Source of the DNA: Candidatus Nanopelagicaceae bacterium
GTDB lineage: Bacteria > Actinomycetota > Actinomycetes > Nanopelagicales > Nanopelagicaceae
DNA: 64,000 bases
NCBI GenBank assembly: GCA_018883365.1
Contig: VEQF01000002.1
Span: 49,191 to 113,190 of the forward strand
Direction: 5' to 3'
Shown: positions 20,051 through 30,257 of the stretch, piece after piece
Position numbering within the stretch: position 1 is the first letter of the stretch
Layout of the letters: every line of letters starts with the position of its first letter
Notes under the pieces: generated by a model
Told to the model about the DNA's origin: nothing
The model's database searches: none
What the model saw: the letters and a program-made list of their open reading frames with translations, nothing else
Program-made: the position numbers and the translations under genes

Positions 20051-22282
20051 ATGGCGGAGCGCATAACAGAGGCATTACTTTCTGGTTTGAACCCCCAACA
20101 ACAAACCGCTGTAACTCATTTCGGTGGTCCTTTATTGGTGGTTGCAGGTGCAGGCTCTGGAAAAACAAGAGTTTTAACCCGCCGTATTGCTTATCTGATG
20201 GCCGCACGTGATGTTCAACCCTATGAAATCTTAGCGATTACCTTTACCAATAAAGCCGCGGGCGAAATGAAGGAGCGAGTTTCAGAGTTGGTCGGTAACC
20301 GGGCCAAGTTAATGTGGGTTTCTACTTTTCACTCAGCATGTGTTCGAATCCTGCGCCAAGAGGCGGTGCGATTAGGTTTTTCCACCACATTTTCTATTTA
20401 CGATCAAGCAGATAGTTTGCGTTTGATTACCTTGGTCATGCGAGATTTGAATTTAGACCCAAAACGTTATGCACCGCGCGGAGTTGCTTCGGTTATTTCA
20501 AACGCCAAAAATGAGCTGCTTGGCCCGGCGGATTATCGAAACGCAACTCAAAATAGCTTTGAAGAGGTTGTCGCTGAGGTCTATGCGATTTACCAACAGA
20601 GATTAACCGCCGCTAATGCGATGGATTTTGATGATTTGATTATGAAGACGGTCGAGGTACTTCAAAGATTTCCCGAGGCCCGCGCGCGCTATCGCCATCG
20701 ATTCAAACATATTTTGGTTGATGAGTATCAAGATACAAACCATGCGCAATACATTTTGATTAGAGAGTTGGTTGGCTCAGATCTTGAAGGCTTACCCGCA
20801 GCTCAACTTTGTGTTGTTGGAGATGCGGATCAATCAATTTATGGTTTTCGCGGTGCGACCATCCGCAACATCATGGATTTTGAAGAAGATTATCCAGATG
20901 CAACAACTGTGCTGCTTGAGCAAAACTACCGCTCCACCCAGAATATTTTGAGTGCAGCTAATGCTGTTATCTCGCTAAATGAGTCCCGCAAAGAGAAAAA
21001 TCTTTGGTCTGATGCGGGAAGTGGAGCAAAGTTAATTGGTTTTGTCGCTGAAAATGAGCATCACGAAGCGGAGTTTGTCCGCGATGAGCTTTATCGCTTG
21101 CAGCGCGAGGGGATTTCAAACTTTGGAGATACCGCGATTTTTTACCGGACAAATGCGCAGTCCCGTGTTTTTGAAGAGGTCTTCATGCGGGCCACGATCC
21201 CTTACAAAGTTGTTGGTGGAGTGCGCTTCTACGAACGCAAAGAGGTAAAGGATTTATTAGCTTATTTACGAGTGATTGTTAATCCCGATGATGAAGTTTC
21301 GATGCGCCGAATCATCAATACTCCAAAACGCGGAATCGGCGATCGTGCAATTGAAAACTTGGAGGAGCTAGCGAAAAAAGAGGGAATTTCCTTTTGGCAA
21401 TCGCTCAATCGAGCAAGTGAAGCGGGCTTAACCCCAAAAACCTCAACTTCCATCTCGCAATTTGTGGCCTTGATAAACAAACTTCGAGTTTTGTTAGAGG
21501 CAAGAACCTTGCCCTCAACTATTGCTGCGGCCGCGCTAGAACAATCAGGATTACTTGATGAATTAAGAGAAAGCCATGATCCCCAGGATGAAGTTAGAGT
21601 TGAAAACTTAGAGGAGTTAGTCGCCGTTGCTGAGGAGTATCAGGAGCGCGAAGTTGATGAAGGCGAAGAGATCTCTTTAGCTGGTTTTCTAGAAGATGTT
21701 GCTTTAGTTGCCGATGCCGATGAAATTCCAGAAGGAGAAGATCATGGCGGCGTCGTAACTTTAATGACTTTGCATACTGCGAAAGGCTTGGAGTTCCCAA
21801 CCGTATTTTTGACGGGAATGGAGGAGGGGGTATTTCCTCACTCTCGAACTATGGGGGAGAAAAAAGAATTAGAGGAAGAGCGTCGATTAGCTTATGTTGG
21901 TTTAACTAGAGCACGCGAGAGACTTTATTTATCCCGTTCGGAATATCGATCCTCCTGGGGCGCACCAAATTACAACCCACCTTCAAGATTTTTAGATGAA
22001 ATACCGGAATCACTGATTGATTGGAATAAGAGTGAAAGTGGTTTTTCTTCACCACCTATCACTCGTAAAAAATTCACTCCTCCGCCGTTACCAAAAGCAA
22101 CTGGCAAACAATCTAAAGGTTTACAGCTTGCAGTTGGCGATCGAGTAAGTCATGACACCTTTGGCCTCGGAACTGTGATTGCAGTCTCAGGAGAAGGGGA
22201 CAAAGCAGAGGCGACAATCAACTTTGGTAGCTATGGAGATAAGCGTTTGTTGCTCCGATATGCGCCAGTCGATAAGTTATGA
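20051..22282 (+). CDS. pcrA: ATP-dependent DNA helicase PcrA/UvrD
   Basis: A 743-residue superfamily 1 helicase that unwinds 3'-tailed DNA in repair and replication. All motifs are present: Q-motif GLNPQQQTAV, Walker A GAGSGKT, Ia AITFTNKAAGEMKERV, II VDEYQDTN, III GDADQSIYGFRGA, IV LLEQNYRS, V VTLMTLHTAKGLEFPTVFLTG and VI YVGLTRARERLY. The C-terminus carries the Tudor-like tail (AVGDRVSHDTFGLGTVIAVSG) of PcrA that binds RNA polymerase. The start at 20051 is chosen from the promoter spacing. sucC follows with 3 bases between, as in M. tuberculosis, where uvrD1 precedes sucCD. Confidence 0.96.
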   Translation: MAERITEALLSGLNPQQQTAVTHFGGPLLVVAGAGSGKTRVLTRRIAYLMAARDVQPYEILAITFTNKAAGEMKERVSELVGNRAKLMWVSTFHSACVRILRQEAVRLGFSTTFSIYDQADSLRLITLVMRDLNLDPKRYAPRGVASVISNAKNELLGPADYRNATQNSFEEVVAEVYAIYQQRLTAANAMDFDDLIMKTVEVLQRFPEARARYRHRFKHILVDEYQDTNHAQYILIRELVGSDLEGLPAAQLCVVGDADQSIYGFRGATIRNIMDFEEDYPDATTVLLEQNYRSTQNILSAANAVISLNESRKEKNLWSDAGSGAKLIGFVAENEHHEAEFVRDELYRLQREGISNFGDTAIFYRTNAQSRVFEEVFMRATIPYKVVGGVRFYERKEVKDLLAYLRVIVNPDDEVSMRRIINTPKRGIGDRAIENLEELAKKEGISFWQSLNRASEAGLTPKTSTSISQFVALINKLRVLLEARTLPSTIAAAALEQSGLLDELRESHDPQDEVRVENLEELVAVAEEYQEREVDEGEEISLAGFLEDVALVADADEIPEGEDHGGVVTLMTLHTAKGLEFPTVFLTGMEEGVFPHSRTMGEKKELEEERRLAYVGLTRARERLYLSRSEYRSSWGAPNYNPPSRFLDEIPESLIDWNKSESGFSSPPITRKKFTPPPLPKATGKQSKGLQLAVGDRVSHDTFGLGTVIAVSGEGDKAEATINFGSYGDKRLLLRYAPVDKL

Positions 22283-22285
22283 CCC
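22273..22285 (+). promoter_or_regulatory. Possible leaderless -10 box for sucC
   Basis: TAAGTT (22273-22278), seven bases, then ATG at 22286. It lies within the last codons of pcrA and would give sucCD its own start. Confidence 0.45.
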
Positions 22286-23449
22286 ATGGACCTTTTTGAG
22301 TATCAAGCACGGGATTTATTTGAAGCCAATGGCGTTCCAGTTTTAGCTGGAGCGGTAGCCACGACCCCAGAAGAGGCTCAAAAAGCGGCCGAGAAAATCG
22401 GTGGCAAGGTTGTAGTTAAGGCACAGGTAAAAATTGGCGGCCGCGGAAAAGCTGGCGGCGTTAAGTTGGCAGAAAATCCTGCGGATGCATTTGAAAAAGC
22501 GAAAGCCATTTTAGGAATGGATATCAAAGGTCACACCGTTCATAAAGTGATGATTGCTGGCGCAGCGCCAATCGAGAGCGAGTATTACTTAGCAATTCTT
22601 TTAGACCGTGCAGCTCGTAGCTTTTTAGTTATGGCATCGGTATCGGGTGGAATGGATATCGAAGAGGTTGCCCACAAAACCCCGGAGAAATTGGCCAAAG
22701 TTCATGTTGATCCAAACCAAGGTATTTCATCAGAGTTAGCGCTAGACATTGTTCGAAAGGGTGGATTTCCCTCCGAGGTAGAAAAAGCGGTCGCTGATGT
22801 TTTGGTGACACTTTGGAAGACCTTCAAAGATTCAGATGCCACCTTGGTTGAGGTAAATCCTCTAGTAAAAACCAATGATGGCCGCATCATTGCCTTGGAT
22901 GGAAAAGTTACTTTGGATGACAATGCGGCTTTCCGTCACCCTGATCATGAATCACTAATTGATCATGCCGCTACCAACCCACTTGAAGCGTTGGCAAAAG
23001 AAAAAGATTTGAATTATGTGAAATTAGATGGCGAAGTTGGCGTCATCGGTAACGGCGCTGGTTTGGTTATGAGCACACTAGATGTTGTGGCATATGCGGG
23101 CGAGAAGTTTGGGGGAGTAAAGCCAGCTAACTTCCTTGATATTGGTGGTGGAGCCTCAGCTCAAGTTATGGCTGATGGACTTTCCATTATTTTGGGTGAT
23201 CCAGCTGTTAAATCGGTATTTGTAAACGTATTTGGTGGAATTACCGCTTGCGATGCTGTCGCTAATGGAATTGTTCAAGCGCTCGCAATGTTAGGTGATA
23301 AAGCCACAAAACCGATTGTGGTTCGCCTTGATGGCAACAATGTTCTTGAGGGGCGACGCATTCTTAATGAAGCAAATCATCCACTCGTACAGCAACTAGA
23401 CACTATGGATGGAGCAGCCGCAAAAGCTGCAGAATTGGCGGCGAAGTAA
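22286..23449 (+). CDS. sucC: Succinyl-CoA synthetase beta subunit
   Basis: A 387-residue ATP-grasp subunit of the TCA cycle enzyme that makes ATP or GTP from succinyl-CoA. It starts with [18 protein letters not shown], has the nucleotide-binding [21 protein letters not shown] block near 42-62, VEVNPLV near 191, and the GGIT/DVVANGI-type C-terminus ([17 protein letters not shown]). Length is normal. sucD starts 2 bases after the stop. Confidence 0.97.
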   Translation: MDLFEYQARDLFEANGVPVLAGAVATTPEEAQKAAEKIGGKVVVKAQVKIGGRGKAGGVKLAENPADAFEKAKAILGMDIKGHTVHKVMIAGAAPIESEYYLAILLDRAARSFLVMASVSGGMDIEEVAHKTPEKLAKVHVDPNQGISSELALDIVRKGGFPSEVEKAVADVLVTLWKTFKDSDATLVEVNPLVKTNDGRIIALDGKVTLDDNAAFRHPDHESLIDHAATNPLEALAKEKDLNYVKLDGEVGVIGNGAGLVMSTLDVVAYAGEKFGGVKPANFLDIGGGASAQVMADGLSIILGDPAVKSVFVNVFGGITACDAVANGIVQALAMLGDKATKPIVVRLDGNNVLEGRRILNEANHPLVQQLDTMDGAAAKAAELAAK

Positions 23450-23451
23450 TC

Positions 23452-24342
23452 ATGGCGATTTTTCTAGATGAGAACACCAAAGTAATTGTTCAAGGTATGA
23501 CAGGTTCAGAAGGAACCAAGCACACCCGTCGCATGATTGCTAGCGGCACCAAGATTGTTGGCGGAGTAACGCCAGGAAAAGGTGGCCAAGTAGTCGAGAT
23601 TGAAGGTAAATCGTTACCGGTTTTCAACTCCGTATCTGAAGCGGTAGCTGCAACAGGTGCAACGGCATCAGTAATTTTCGTTCCGCCAAAGTTTGCTAAG
23701 AGCGCAGTGATTGATGCGATTGATGCACATGTGCCATTAGTTGTGGTTATTACTGAGGGAATTCCAGTTCATGACACCGCAAGCTTCTGGGCTCATGCCC
23801 AAAAGGTGGGCAAGTCCAGAATTATTGGTCCAAACTGTCCAGGTTTGATTAGCCCAGGCAAATCAAATATTGGAATTACTCCATCTGACATTACTGGTCC
23901 AGGAAAAATTGGATTGGTTTCCAAGTCAGGAACCCTTACCTATCAAATGATGTATGAACTTCGAGATATTGGATTCACAACCGCAGTTGGTATCGGTGGA
24001 GATCCAATCATCGGAACCACACACATTGATTGCTTGAAGGCATTTCAAGATGATCCAGATACTGAAGCAATTGTGATGATCGGTGAGATCGGTGGCGATG
24101 CTGAAGAGCGTGCCGCAGCATTCATTAAGGAGTATGTAACAAAACCAGTCGTTGGTTATGTTGCTGGCTTTACCGCTCCGGAAGGTAAAACTATGGGGCA
24201 TGCTGGTGCGATCGTTTCTGGTTCCTCTGGAACCGCTGAGGCGAAAAAGGTTGCGCTTGAGGCCGCTGGAGTTAAGGTCGGAAAGACACCAAGTGAGACC
24301 GCAAACCTGTTGCGCGCAGTTTTAAACGCAACTAAGGGCTAA
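23452..24342 (+). CDS. sucD: Succinyl-CoA synthetase alpha subunit
   Basis: A 296-residue CoA-binding subunit that carries the phosphohistidine. N-terminal CoA-binding motif [22 protein letters not shown], the segment [19 protein letters not shown] near 124-142, and the active-site loop [23 protein letters not shown], in which the His of GHAGA near residue 249 is the one phosphorylated. It forms a tight operon with sucC. Its stop codon is the first part of the next gene's -10 box. Confidence 0.97.
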   Translation: MAIFLDENTKVIVQGMTGSEGTKHTRRMIASGTKIVGGVTPGKGGQVVEIEGKSLPVFNSVSEAVAATGATASVIFVPPKFAKSAVIDAIDAHVPLVVVITEGIPVHDTASFWAHAQKVGKSRIIGPNCPGLISPGKSNIGITPSDITGPGKIGLVSKSGTLTYQMMYELRDIGFTTAVGIGGDPIIGTTHIDCLKAFQDDPDTEAIVMIGEIGGDAEERAAAFIKEYVTKPVVGYVAGFTAPEGKTMGHAGAIVSGSSGTAEAKKVALEAAGVKVGKTPSETANLLRAVLNATKG

Positions 24343-24351
24343 CTTAGTTTC
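24340..24351 (+). promoter_or_regulatory. Leaderless -10 box for the perM-like gene
   Basis: TAACTT (24340-24345), six bases, then ATG at 24352. The box uses the sucD stop codon TAA as its first three bases. Confidence 0.5.
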
Positions 24352-25503
24352 ATGACCCGAACCCTGCTTGTTGCATTTCAGCAAGCAGTGCGAAGTATCA
24401 CCCTGATCCTGCTGCCGCTTGCTTTTATCTCACTTGTAACTTGGGCAACTGCGGGAAGTTCAACTGGAAATACCGCTGATCCCTTGCGGGCGGCAATTTG
24501 GTTTTTTCTAATTGCGCACCACGTGCCTTTAGATCTTTCACTTTCCAACAATGCAATATCTGGAAACCTAACTTTCTTTCCAATCGGCGCTTTGCTCATA
24601 CCATTTTTTGCTATTCGCAGCGCTTACAAACGAATAGTTTCCAATTTTGATGCCCAAACAATTTTAGAAAGACGTAGCTATGTAATCTCCTTAGCTTTTT
24701 CCTATGCTGCGGTCGGAACACTTATTTCAGTCTTTGCTTTAGGCACCACTGTTAATACGCCGATTTACATTGTTTTTCCATTCCTGTTTGGAGTGGCTGC
24801 AATTGCCGGATTTATAGCCAGCGATTTACTTCCTGAACATGGCCTGCAATTTCCTTGGCAACGTGGATTTAGAGTGGCTTGGATTTCTCTGGTTGCTTTG
24901 ATTGCCTGCGGCGGATTGATATTTACGATTTCACTAATTTGGCACTTCCCAACGGTTTTAGATTTAACCCGGGTTATAGAGCCTGGCTTCTTTGGTGGAT
25001 TAGCTTTCCTTGCAGTTCAAATTCTTTATTTACCAAACTTTGCGGTATCAGCTTTGAGTTATATGGCAGGTAGTGGAGTTGTAATTGGTCAGGGAACTTG
25101 GCTTAATCCATTTGTGCATCGCATCGATGAAATCCCAGCGATTCCACTCTTGGGTGGTTTACCGGTTAATACTTATCCAATTAGTTCAATAACGGTTGCG
25201 ATTTTGGTGTTGGTTGGTTACGTAGCCGCAAGGTATGGAGTGGCAACCTATTCTGATACCACCGAGCAAAAACGTTTCTTTATTGCCGCCAGCGGATTTC
25301 TATTCGCCTTAACTTTAATTGCAGCACGTGCCTCTAGCGGCGAGTTATTGTCTAGTAACCTATCTTCGGTAGGGCCGCAATGGTGGCTAATGCCTATATT
25401 GGTAACTCTAGAGTTTGCAGTTGGAATTGGAGTTTGTTTGGCGATTCCAAAGATAAAAAAATCAATCAACGAGGCGCGGAATGCAAAACAAAAAAATATC
25501 TAG
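24352..25503 (+). CDS. PerM-like (DUF6350) integral membrane protein
   Basis: A 383-residue membrane protein with about nine or ten hydrophobic segments and short loops. It has no catalytic motif that I can see. Its position between sucD and purH is that of M. tuberculosis Rv0955 (PerM), a membrane protein needed for division under low magnesium, and of DUF6350 proteins generally. The call rests on this synteny and the topology more than on sequence motifs. The 3' end overlaps purH by 23 bases. In mycobacteria purN lies between the two; here it does not. Confidence 0.75.
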   Translation: MTRTLLVAFQQAVRSITLILLPLAFISLVTWATAGSSTGNTADPLRAAIWFFLIAHHVPLDLSLSNNAISGNLTFFPIGALLIPFFAIRSAYKRIVSNFDAQTILERRSYVISLAFSYAAVGTLISVFALGTTVNTPIYIVFPFLFGVAAIAGFIASDLLPEHGLQFPWQRGFRVAWISLVALIACGGLIFTISLIWHFPTVLDLTRVIEPGFFGGLAFLAVQILYLPNFAVSALSYMAGSGVVIGQGTWLNPFVHRIDEIPAIPLLGGLPVNTYPISSITVAILVLVGYVAARYGVATYSDTTEQKRFFIAASGFLFALTLIAARASSGELLSSNLSSVGPQWWLMPILVTLEFAVGIGVCLAIPKIKKSINEARNAKQKNI

Positions 25504-26920
25504 AGCGCTGATTTCAGTATCAGATAAATCTGGCATTGTTGATTTAGCTAAAGAGTTGATAAATCGCGATATTGAAATCATTTCTAGCGACGGCACCGCG
25601 GCAACGCTTCGAGAATCGGGAATTCAAGTTCGAACCGTCACGGAGATAACAGGAGCTCCGGAGATTTTGGGTGGAAAAGTTAAAACGCTTCACCCAGTAA
25701 TTCACGGCGCTTTACTGGCCGATCAGGATGATCCAACTCAACTGGCGGAGTTAAAGGTGCTGGGGCCGATTGATTTATTGATAATAAATCTTTATCCGAC
25801 CTCGGGGTTTGATATTGGCGGTCCCGCTTTAACACGTGCCGCCGCAAAGAATTGCGCACACGTTTCCGTCATCACAAATCCAAATCAATACCCTGAGCTT
25901 GTTGCCTCTCTTGATGTTGGCACCTCGTTAGAACAGCGCCAAAAGTGGGCCTTTGCCGCTTTGTTATTGACCGCGGAGTATGACTTTGCGTTGTTAAAAG
26001 AGCGGGGCTTTGAATTGCGGTACGGAGAAAATTCACAACAAAGTGGTGCATTGATTGCCTCGCATCTTGATGAGGTACTGCAAGGCAAAGCTATGTCTTA
26101 CAACAACTATCTAGATTTGGATGCAGCTTGGCGCGCCGCATCTTTTTGCGAAGATTCTGTAGCCATCGTTAAACATGGAATCCCCTCCGGAATTTCTAAA
26201 TCACCTGATGCCTTGACCGCCCTAAATGCAGCTTGGAGTTGTGATCCGATCTCGGCATTTGGTGGCGTAATAGCAACAACCCATGTTGTTAATGGGCAAT
26301 TCGCTTCAGCACTGATTAAGAACTTTGTTGAGGTAGTAGCAGCCCCTGATTTCACTGGTGAGGCTTTAAAAGTTTTTGCAACTAAATCAAATCTCAGAGT
26401 AGTAAAGCTAAACCCAAACTCCACAAACAAAACCCAAATTCGTTCGATTCGAAATGGCTACTTGATTCAGTCGGCTGATGATTTGAATAATGGCGGAGAT
26501 GATTTCAATAACTGGAAGTTGGTTTCTGGTTCGCCTGTAGATTCAGAAACACGACAAGAATTGCTATTTGCTTGGCATGCGGCGGCAGCGGCCCGCAGTA
26601 ATGCGATTGTGATTGTAGGTAAATCAAAAGGCGAGGAAATCACCGCAGTTGGTATTGGAGCTGGAAGCGTAAGTCGGATAGATGCAGCAAAGCTTGCGAT
26701 TTGGAGAGCCAATCAATATTCACCAGGAAAATTGGCAAATAGCGTTGCGGCAAGTGATGCCTTTTTCCCATTTCCAGATGGAGTTCATGAGCTAGCAGCT
26801 GCCGGTGTAAGCGCGATAGTCCAACCAGGCGGAAGCTTGAAGGATGAAGCGGTAATACAGGCTGCACAATCGGCTGGAATAACGATGTATCTGACCGGCG
26901 TTCGTCATTTCTCACACTAA
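25481..26920 (+). CDS. purH: Bifunctional AICAR formyltransferase/IMP cyclohydrolase PurH
   Basis: A 479-residue enzyme for the last two steps of IMP synthesis, shorter than the usual 510-530. The N-terminal cyclohydrolase shows [37 protein letters not shown] and [12 protein letters not shown]. The transformylase shows [13 protein letters not shown], where most have LRYGENPHQ, and [12 protein letters not shown], where most have KHxNPCG; the catalytic Lys-His pair is kept. The C-terminus [18 protein letters not shown]...QPGGSLKD...TGVRHFSH is standard. The ATG has the ribosome binding site GAGGCG and lies inside the end of the perM-like gene. Confidence 0.95.
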   Translation: MQNKKISRALISVSDKSGIVDLAKELINRDIEIISSDGTAATLRESGIQVRTVTEITGAPEILGGKVKTLHPVIHGALLADQDDPTQLAELKVLGPIDLLIINLYPTSGFDIGGPALTRAAAKNCAHVSVITNPNQYPELVASLDVGTSLEQRQKWAFAALLLTAEYDFALLKERGFELRYGENSQQSGALIASHLDEVLQGKAMSYNNYLDLDAAWRAASFCEDSVAIVKHGIPSGISKSPDALTALNAAWSCDPISAFGGVIATTHVVNGQFASALIKNFVEVVAAPDFTGEALKVFATKSNLRVVKLNPNSTNKTQIRSIRNGYLIQSADDLNNGGDDFNNWKLVSGSPVDSETRQELLFAWHAAAAARSNAIVIVGKSKGEEITAVGIGAGSVSRIDAAKLAIWRANQYSPGKLANSVAASDAFFPFPDGVHELAAAGVSAIVQPGGSLKDEAVIQAAQSAGITMYLTGVRHFSH

Positions 26921-26930
26921 AATTACCGCC
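26918..26930 (+). promoter_or_regulatory. Leaderless -10 box for folD
   Basis: TAAAAT (26918-26923), seven bases, then ATG at 26931. The first three bases are the purH stop codon. Confidence 0.5.
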
Positions 26931-27770
26931 ATGTCACCTGCGCAGATTCTCAACGGTAAAGCATGCGCAGAGACAATTAAATCTGAGCTCGCAGACAAGT
27001 TAAAAAATCTCAAAGTTAAGCCGGGCTTAGGAACGATTCTGGTGGGGGATGACCCGGGCTCTCACTCTTACGTTAACGGTAAACATCGAGATTGTGCGCA
27101 AGTTGGCATCAACTCCATAAGAATTGATCTCCCAGCGACAGCCTCTCAATCAGATGTTCTAAAAGCTATTTCGGATTTAAACAATGCCAAAGAATGTACG
27201 GGATACATTGTTCAGTTGCCGTTGCCAGAAGGAATAGAAACTAACAAAATTCTTGAGGCTATAGATCCTGATAAAGATGCTGATGGGTTACATCCAATAA
27301 ATCTTGGTCGCCTGGTTTTGAATCAAAAAGCGCCACGACCTTGTACCCCAAGTGGCATCATCGAACTTCTAAACCGCAATAACATTTCACTTTCCGGCAA
27401 GGATGTTGCGATTATTGGCCGCGGTACAACAGTAGGCAGACCTTTAGGCTTGATGTTAAGCGCTCGCGAGGTTAACGCCACCGTTACTATTTTGCACACC
27501 GGTTCAAAAGATATGAATGCACACATAAAGAATTCTGATGTAGTAATTGCAGCTGTTGGTAAAGCCCATTTTGTAACTAAAGACATTATTAAACCTGGCT
27601 CAGTTGTAATTGATGTAGGAATTACCAGGACCGAGCAAGGACTACAGGGCGATGTCCATCCCAATGTGGCTGAAATTGCTGCCGCTATTTCACCGATGCC
27701 CGGTGGGGTTGGTCCAATGACTCGAGCCATGTTGTTGCGCAACATCATTGAAATTGCGGAATCTGCTTAG
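26931..27770 (+). CDS. folD: Methylenetetrahydrofolate dehydrogenase/cyclohydrolase FolD
   Basis: A 279-residue bifunctional enzyme that interconverts 5,10-methylene- and 10-formyl-tetrahydrofolate; the latter is the PurH substrate. The catalytic Lys is in [12 protein letters not shown] (near 51), VQLPLPEG and [13 protein letters not shown] follow, and the NADP site is [16 protein letters not shown]. The C-terminal [19 protein letters not shown] is standard. Placement directly after purH is functionally apt. Confidence 0.97.
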   Translation: MSPAQILNGKACAETIKSELADKLKNLKVKPGLGTILVGDDPGSHSYVNGKHRDCAQVGINSIRIDLPATASQSDVLKAISDLNNAKECTGYIVQLPLPEGIETNKILEAIDPDKDADGLHPINLGRLVLNQKAPRPCTPSGIIELLNRNNISLSGKDVAIIGRGTTVGRPLGLMLSAREVNATVTILHTGSKDMNAHIKNSDVVIAAVGKAHFVTKDIIKPGSVVIDVGITRTEQGLQGDVHPNVAEIAAAISPMPGGVGPMTRAMLLRNIIEIAESA

Positions 27771-27983
27771 ATGAAAGTTAAAAACCTCGCTTATTTAATT
27801 GCCGCCACTGGCGTGATGATTGGCATCTTGTTCTCGGTAAGAGTAGGGGCGTTGACCATTGCGGCGGCGCTGGGCTTTTTTCTGGCTCCTGACATCAGGC
27901 AGAAGCGAACCATCGAAATAGTCATCCCGGTCGCCTTATTTGTGTCCCTCATAACAATTGCATTGGCGCTACCCCGACGCTAG
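27771..27983 (+). CDS. DUF3017 small membrane protein
   Basis: A 70-residue protein with two clear hydrophobic segments (about 6-37 and 49-66) and a basic loop DIRQKRT between them. Actinobacteria commonly encode a DUF3017 protein of this kind directly after folD, and that position is the main evidence. The function is unknown. The ATG follows the folD stop without a gap (TAGATG). Confidence 0.75.
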   Translation: MKVKNLAYLIAATGVMIGILFSVRVGALTIAAALGFFLAPDIRQKRTIEIVIPVALFVSLITIALALPRR

Positions 27984-27987
27984 AAGG

Positions 27988-28000
27988 TAGGTTTCGCGCC
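27988..28000 (+). promoter_or_regulatory. Leaderless -10 box for mdh
   Basis: TAGGTT (27988-27993), seven bases, then ATG at 28001. No ribosome binding site. Confidence 0.55.
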
Positions 28001-28957
28001 ATGAGCAGATCTGGAAAAGTTACCGTTGTTGGCGCTGGCTTTTATGGTTCAACCACCGCTTTGCGCCTTGCCGAATATGACATTTTTGAAACCGTTGTCT
28101 TAACCGACATCGTTGAGGGAAAGCCAGAAGGTTTAGCTCTTGATATTAATCAATCAAGATCTATCGAAGGTTTTGAAACAAAGGTTGTTGGTGCAACCAC
28201 AACCGCTGATGGTCAAGGTTATGAAGCAACCGCAAACTCTGATGTTGTTGTAATTACCGCAGGATTGCCACGCAAGCCTGGCATGAGCCGAATGGATTTA
28301 ATTGGCGTGAATGCCGGAATCGTTCGTGGTGTTGCTGAGAATATTGCCAAACATTCTCCAAACGCGGTTTTGATTGTGGTTTCAAATCCACTTGATGAAA
28401 TGACAGCTTTAGCTCAAATCGCATCTAAGTTCCCGCACCATCGTGTTATGGGACAAGCTGGCATGTTAGATACCGCTCGCTTTACCCACTTTGTTGCGGA
28501 AAAACTAAATGTTCCAGTCGCTTCGGTAAAAACTTTAACTTTGGGTAGCCATGGTGACACTATGGTTCCAGTTCCAAGTCGTTGCACCGTAGATGGAAAG
28601 CCACTTTCAGAGAAGTTAAGCGCGGCAGAAATTGAAGAGTTGGTAACTCGCACCCGCAATGGTGGCGCTGAGGTAGTTGCGCTACTAAAGACCGGATCTG
28701 CTTACTACGCTCCTTCAGCTGCGGCAGCTCGCATGGCACGTGCAGTAATTCAAGATACTGGTGAGGTAATGCCAGTTTGCGCCTGGGTTGATGGCGAATA
28801 TGGAATCTCAGGTGTCTATTTGGGCGTCGAAGCTGAGATCGGACGCACTGGTGTAAAGAAAGTTGTTGCTGGAAATCTAACTGAATCTGAACTTGCAGAG
28901 TTGAAGGTAGCTGCAGAGGCGGTTCGGGCAAAACAAGCAGATGTTAAGGATCTATAA
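28001..28957 (+). CDS. mdh: Malate dehydrogenase (LDH-like type)
   Basis: A 318-residue NAD-dependent malate dehydrogenase of the LDH-like (type 3) group. NAD motif VTVVGAGFYGSTTA at the start, then ITAGLPRKPGMSRMDL near residues 85-100, whose Arg pair fits dicarboxylate (malate) binding more than lactate. The catalytic His is in LGSHGDTMVP (near 185) and the C-terminus has GVYLGVEAEIGRTGVKKV. It stands beside icd and near sucCD, so three TCA enzymes are clustered. Confidence 0.93.
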   Translation: MSRSGKVTVVGAGFYGSTTALRLAEYDIFETVVLTDIVEGKPEGLALDINQSRSIEGFETKVVGATTTADGQGYEATANSDVVVITAGLPRKPGMSRMDLIGVNAGIVRGVAENIAKHSPNAVLIVVSNPLDEMTALAQIASKFPHHRVMGQAGMLDTARFTHFVAEKLNVPVASVKTLTLGSHGDTMVPVPSRCTVDGKPLSEKLSAAEIEELVTRTRNGGAEVVALLKTGSAYYAPSAAAARMARAVIQDTGEVMPVCAWVDGEYGISGVYLGVEAEIGRTGVKKVVAGNLTESELAELKVAAEAVRAKQADVKDL

Positions 28958-28984
28958 AAAGCGCTAATCAAGAAAGGTACGTGG

Positions 28985-30199
28985 ATGAGCAAGATCAAAG
29001 TACAAGGAACGGTCGTCGAGTTAGACGGCGATGAAATGACCCGAATCATCTGGGATTTCATCAAAAAGCAGTTAATCCTTCCGTACCTAGATATCAATCT
29101 TGAGTATTACGACCTTGGAATTCAGCATCGCGATGCCACAAATGATCAGGTGACAATCGATTCCGCTCATGCCATCCAAAAACATGGCGTTGGTGTTAAG
29201 TGCGCAACCATCACCCCTGACGAAGCTCGCGTAAAAGAGTTTGGTTTGAAGCAAATGTGGAAATCTCCTAACGGAACTATCCGCAACATTCTCGGCGGAG
29301 TTATCTTCCGTGAACCAATCATTATCAAGAATGTTCCAAGGTTGGTTCCGCACTGGAGCAAACCAATTGTCATTGGCCGTCATGCATTTGGTGATCAGTA
29401 CCGTGCCACAGATTTCCGCGTTCCAGGTGCTGGAAAGCTAACCGTTACCTTCACCCCAGAAGATGGCTCTGCTCCAATGGAGTTCAATGTTTTTGATTTC
29501 AAGAGCTCTGGCGTAGCGATGGCTATGTACAACTTGGATGACTCGATCCGTGATTTTGCCCGTGCATCATTTAACTATGGAATTGCTCGCAAGTATCCGG
29601 TTTATCTATCAACTAAGAACACAATTCTTAAAGCTTACGACGGACGCTTCAAAGATATCTTTGCCGAAATCTTTGAAAATGAATTCAAATCAGAGTTCGA
29701 CAAGTTGGGCTTGGAGTATGACCACCGTCTAATTGATGACATGGTTGCAACATCTTTGCGTTGGGAAGGTGGATATATCTGGGCCTGTAAGAACTATGAC
29801 GGCGATGTGCAATCTGACACCGTCGCTCAGGGTTACGGCTCACTTGGTTTAATGACCTCAGTATTGATGTCTCCAGATGGACGCACTGTTGAAGCAGAAG
29901 CGGCTCACGGAACTGTTACTCGTCACTACCGTGATCACCAAGCTGGCAAAGCAACATCAACAAATCCAATCGCTTCAATCTTCGCTTGGACTCAAGGACT
30001 ACAACACCGCGCCAAGTTGGATAACACTCCAGAGCTGGCAAAGTTTGCAGCAACACTTGAGCGAGTTTGTATCGAAACCGTTGAAAGCGGAAAGATGACA
30101 AAGGATCTAGCGTTGCTAATCAGTGAAGATGCTCCTTGGTTAAACACCCAGGAGTTCCTATCTGCTATTGATGAAAATCTACAGAAGGCAATGAAGTAA
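28985..30199 (+). CDS. icd: Isocitrate dehydrogenase (NADP-dependent, homodimeric type)
   Basis: A 404-residue enzyme of the eukaryote-like (type II) isocitrate dehydrogenase family. [18 protein letters not shown] opens the protein, [20 protein letters not shown] (near 93-112) binds isocitrate, [28 protein letters not shown] holds the metal-binding aspartates, and [31 protein letters not shown] is the coenzyme region typical of NADP-specific members. A ribosome binding site AAGAAAGG precedes the ATG. A strong terminator follows. Confidence 0.96.
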   Translation: MSKIKVQGTVVELDGDEMTRIIWDFIKKQLILPYLDINLEYYDLGIQHRDATNDQVTIDSAHAIQKHGVGVKCATITPDEARVKEFGLKQMWKSPNGTIRNILGGVIFREPIIIKNVPRLVPHWSKPIVIGRHAFGDQYRATDFRVPGAGKLTVTFTPEDGSAPMEFNVFDFKSSGVAMAMYNLDDSIRDFARASFNYGIARKYPVYLSTKNTILKAYDGRFKDIFAEIFENEFKSEFDKLGLEYDHRLIDDMVATSLRWEGGYIWACKNYDGDVQSDTVAQGYGSLGLMTSVLMSPDGRTVEAEAAHGTVTRHYRDHQAGKATSTNPIASIFAWTQGLQHRAKLDNTPELAKFAATLERVCIETVESGKMTKDLALLISEDAPWLNTQEFLSAIDENLQKAMK

Positions 30200-30216
30200 G
30201 AAGAAACTCTTAAAAC

Positions 30217-30247
30217 AAAAAAGCCCCCGAAAATCGGGGGCTTTTTT
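30217..30247. terminator. Bidirectional terminator between icd and the msmK-type gene
   Basis: GCCCCCGA (30223-30230), AAA loop, TCGGGGGC (30234-30241), with six A before and six T after. It works on both strands and separates the converging genes. Confidence 0.95.
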
Positions 30248-30257
30248 CTATCTCTAA

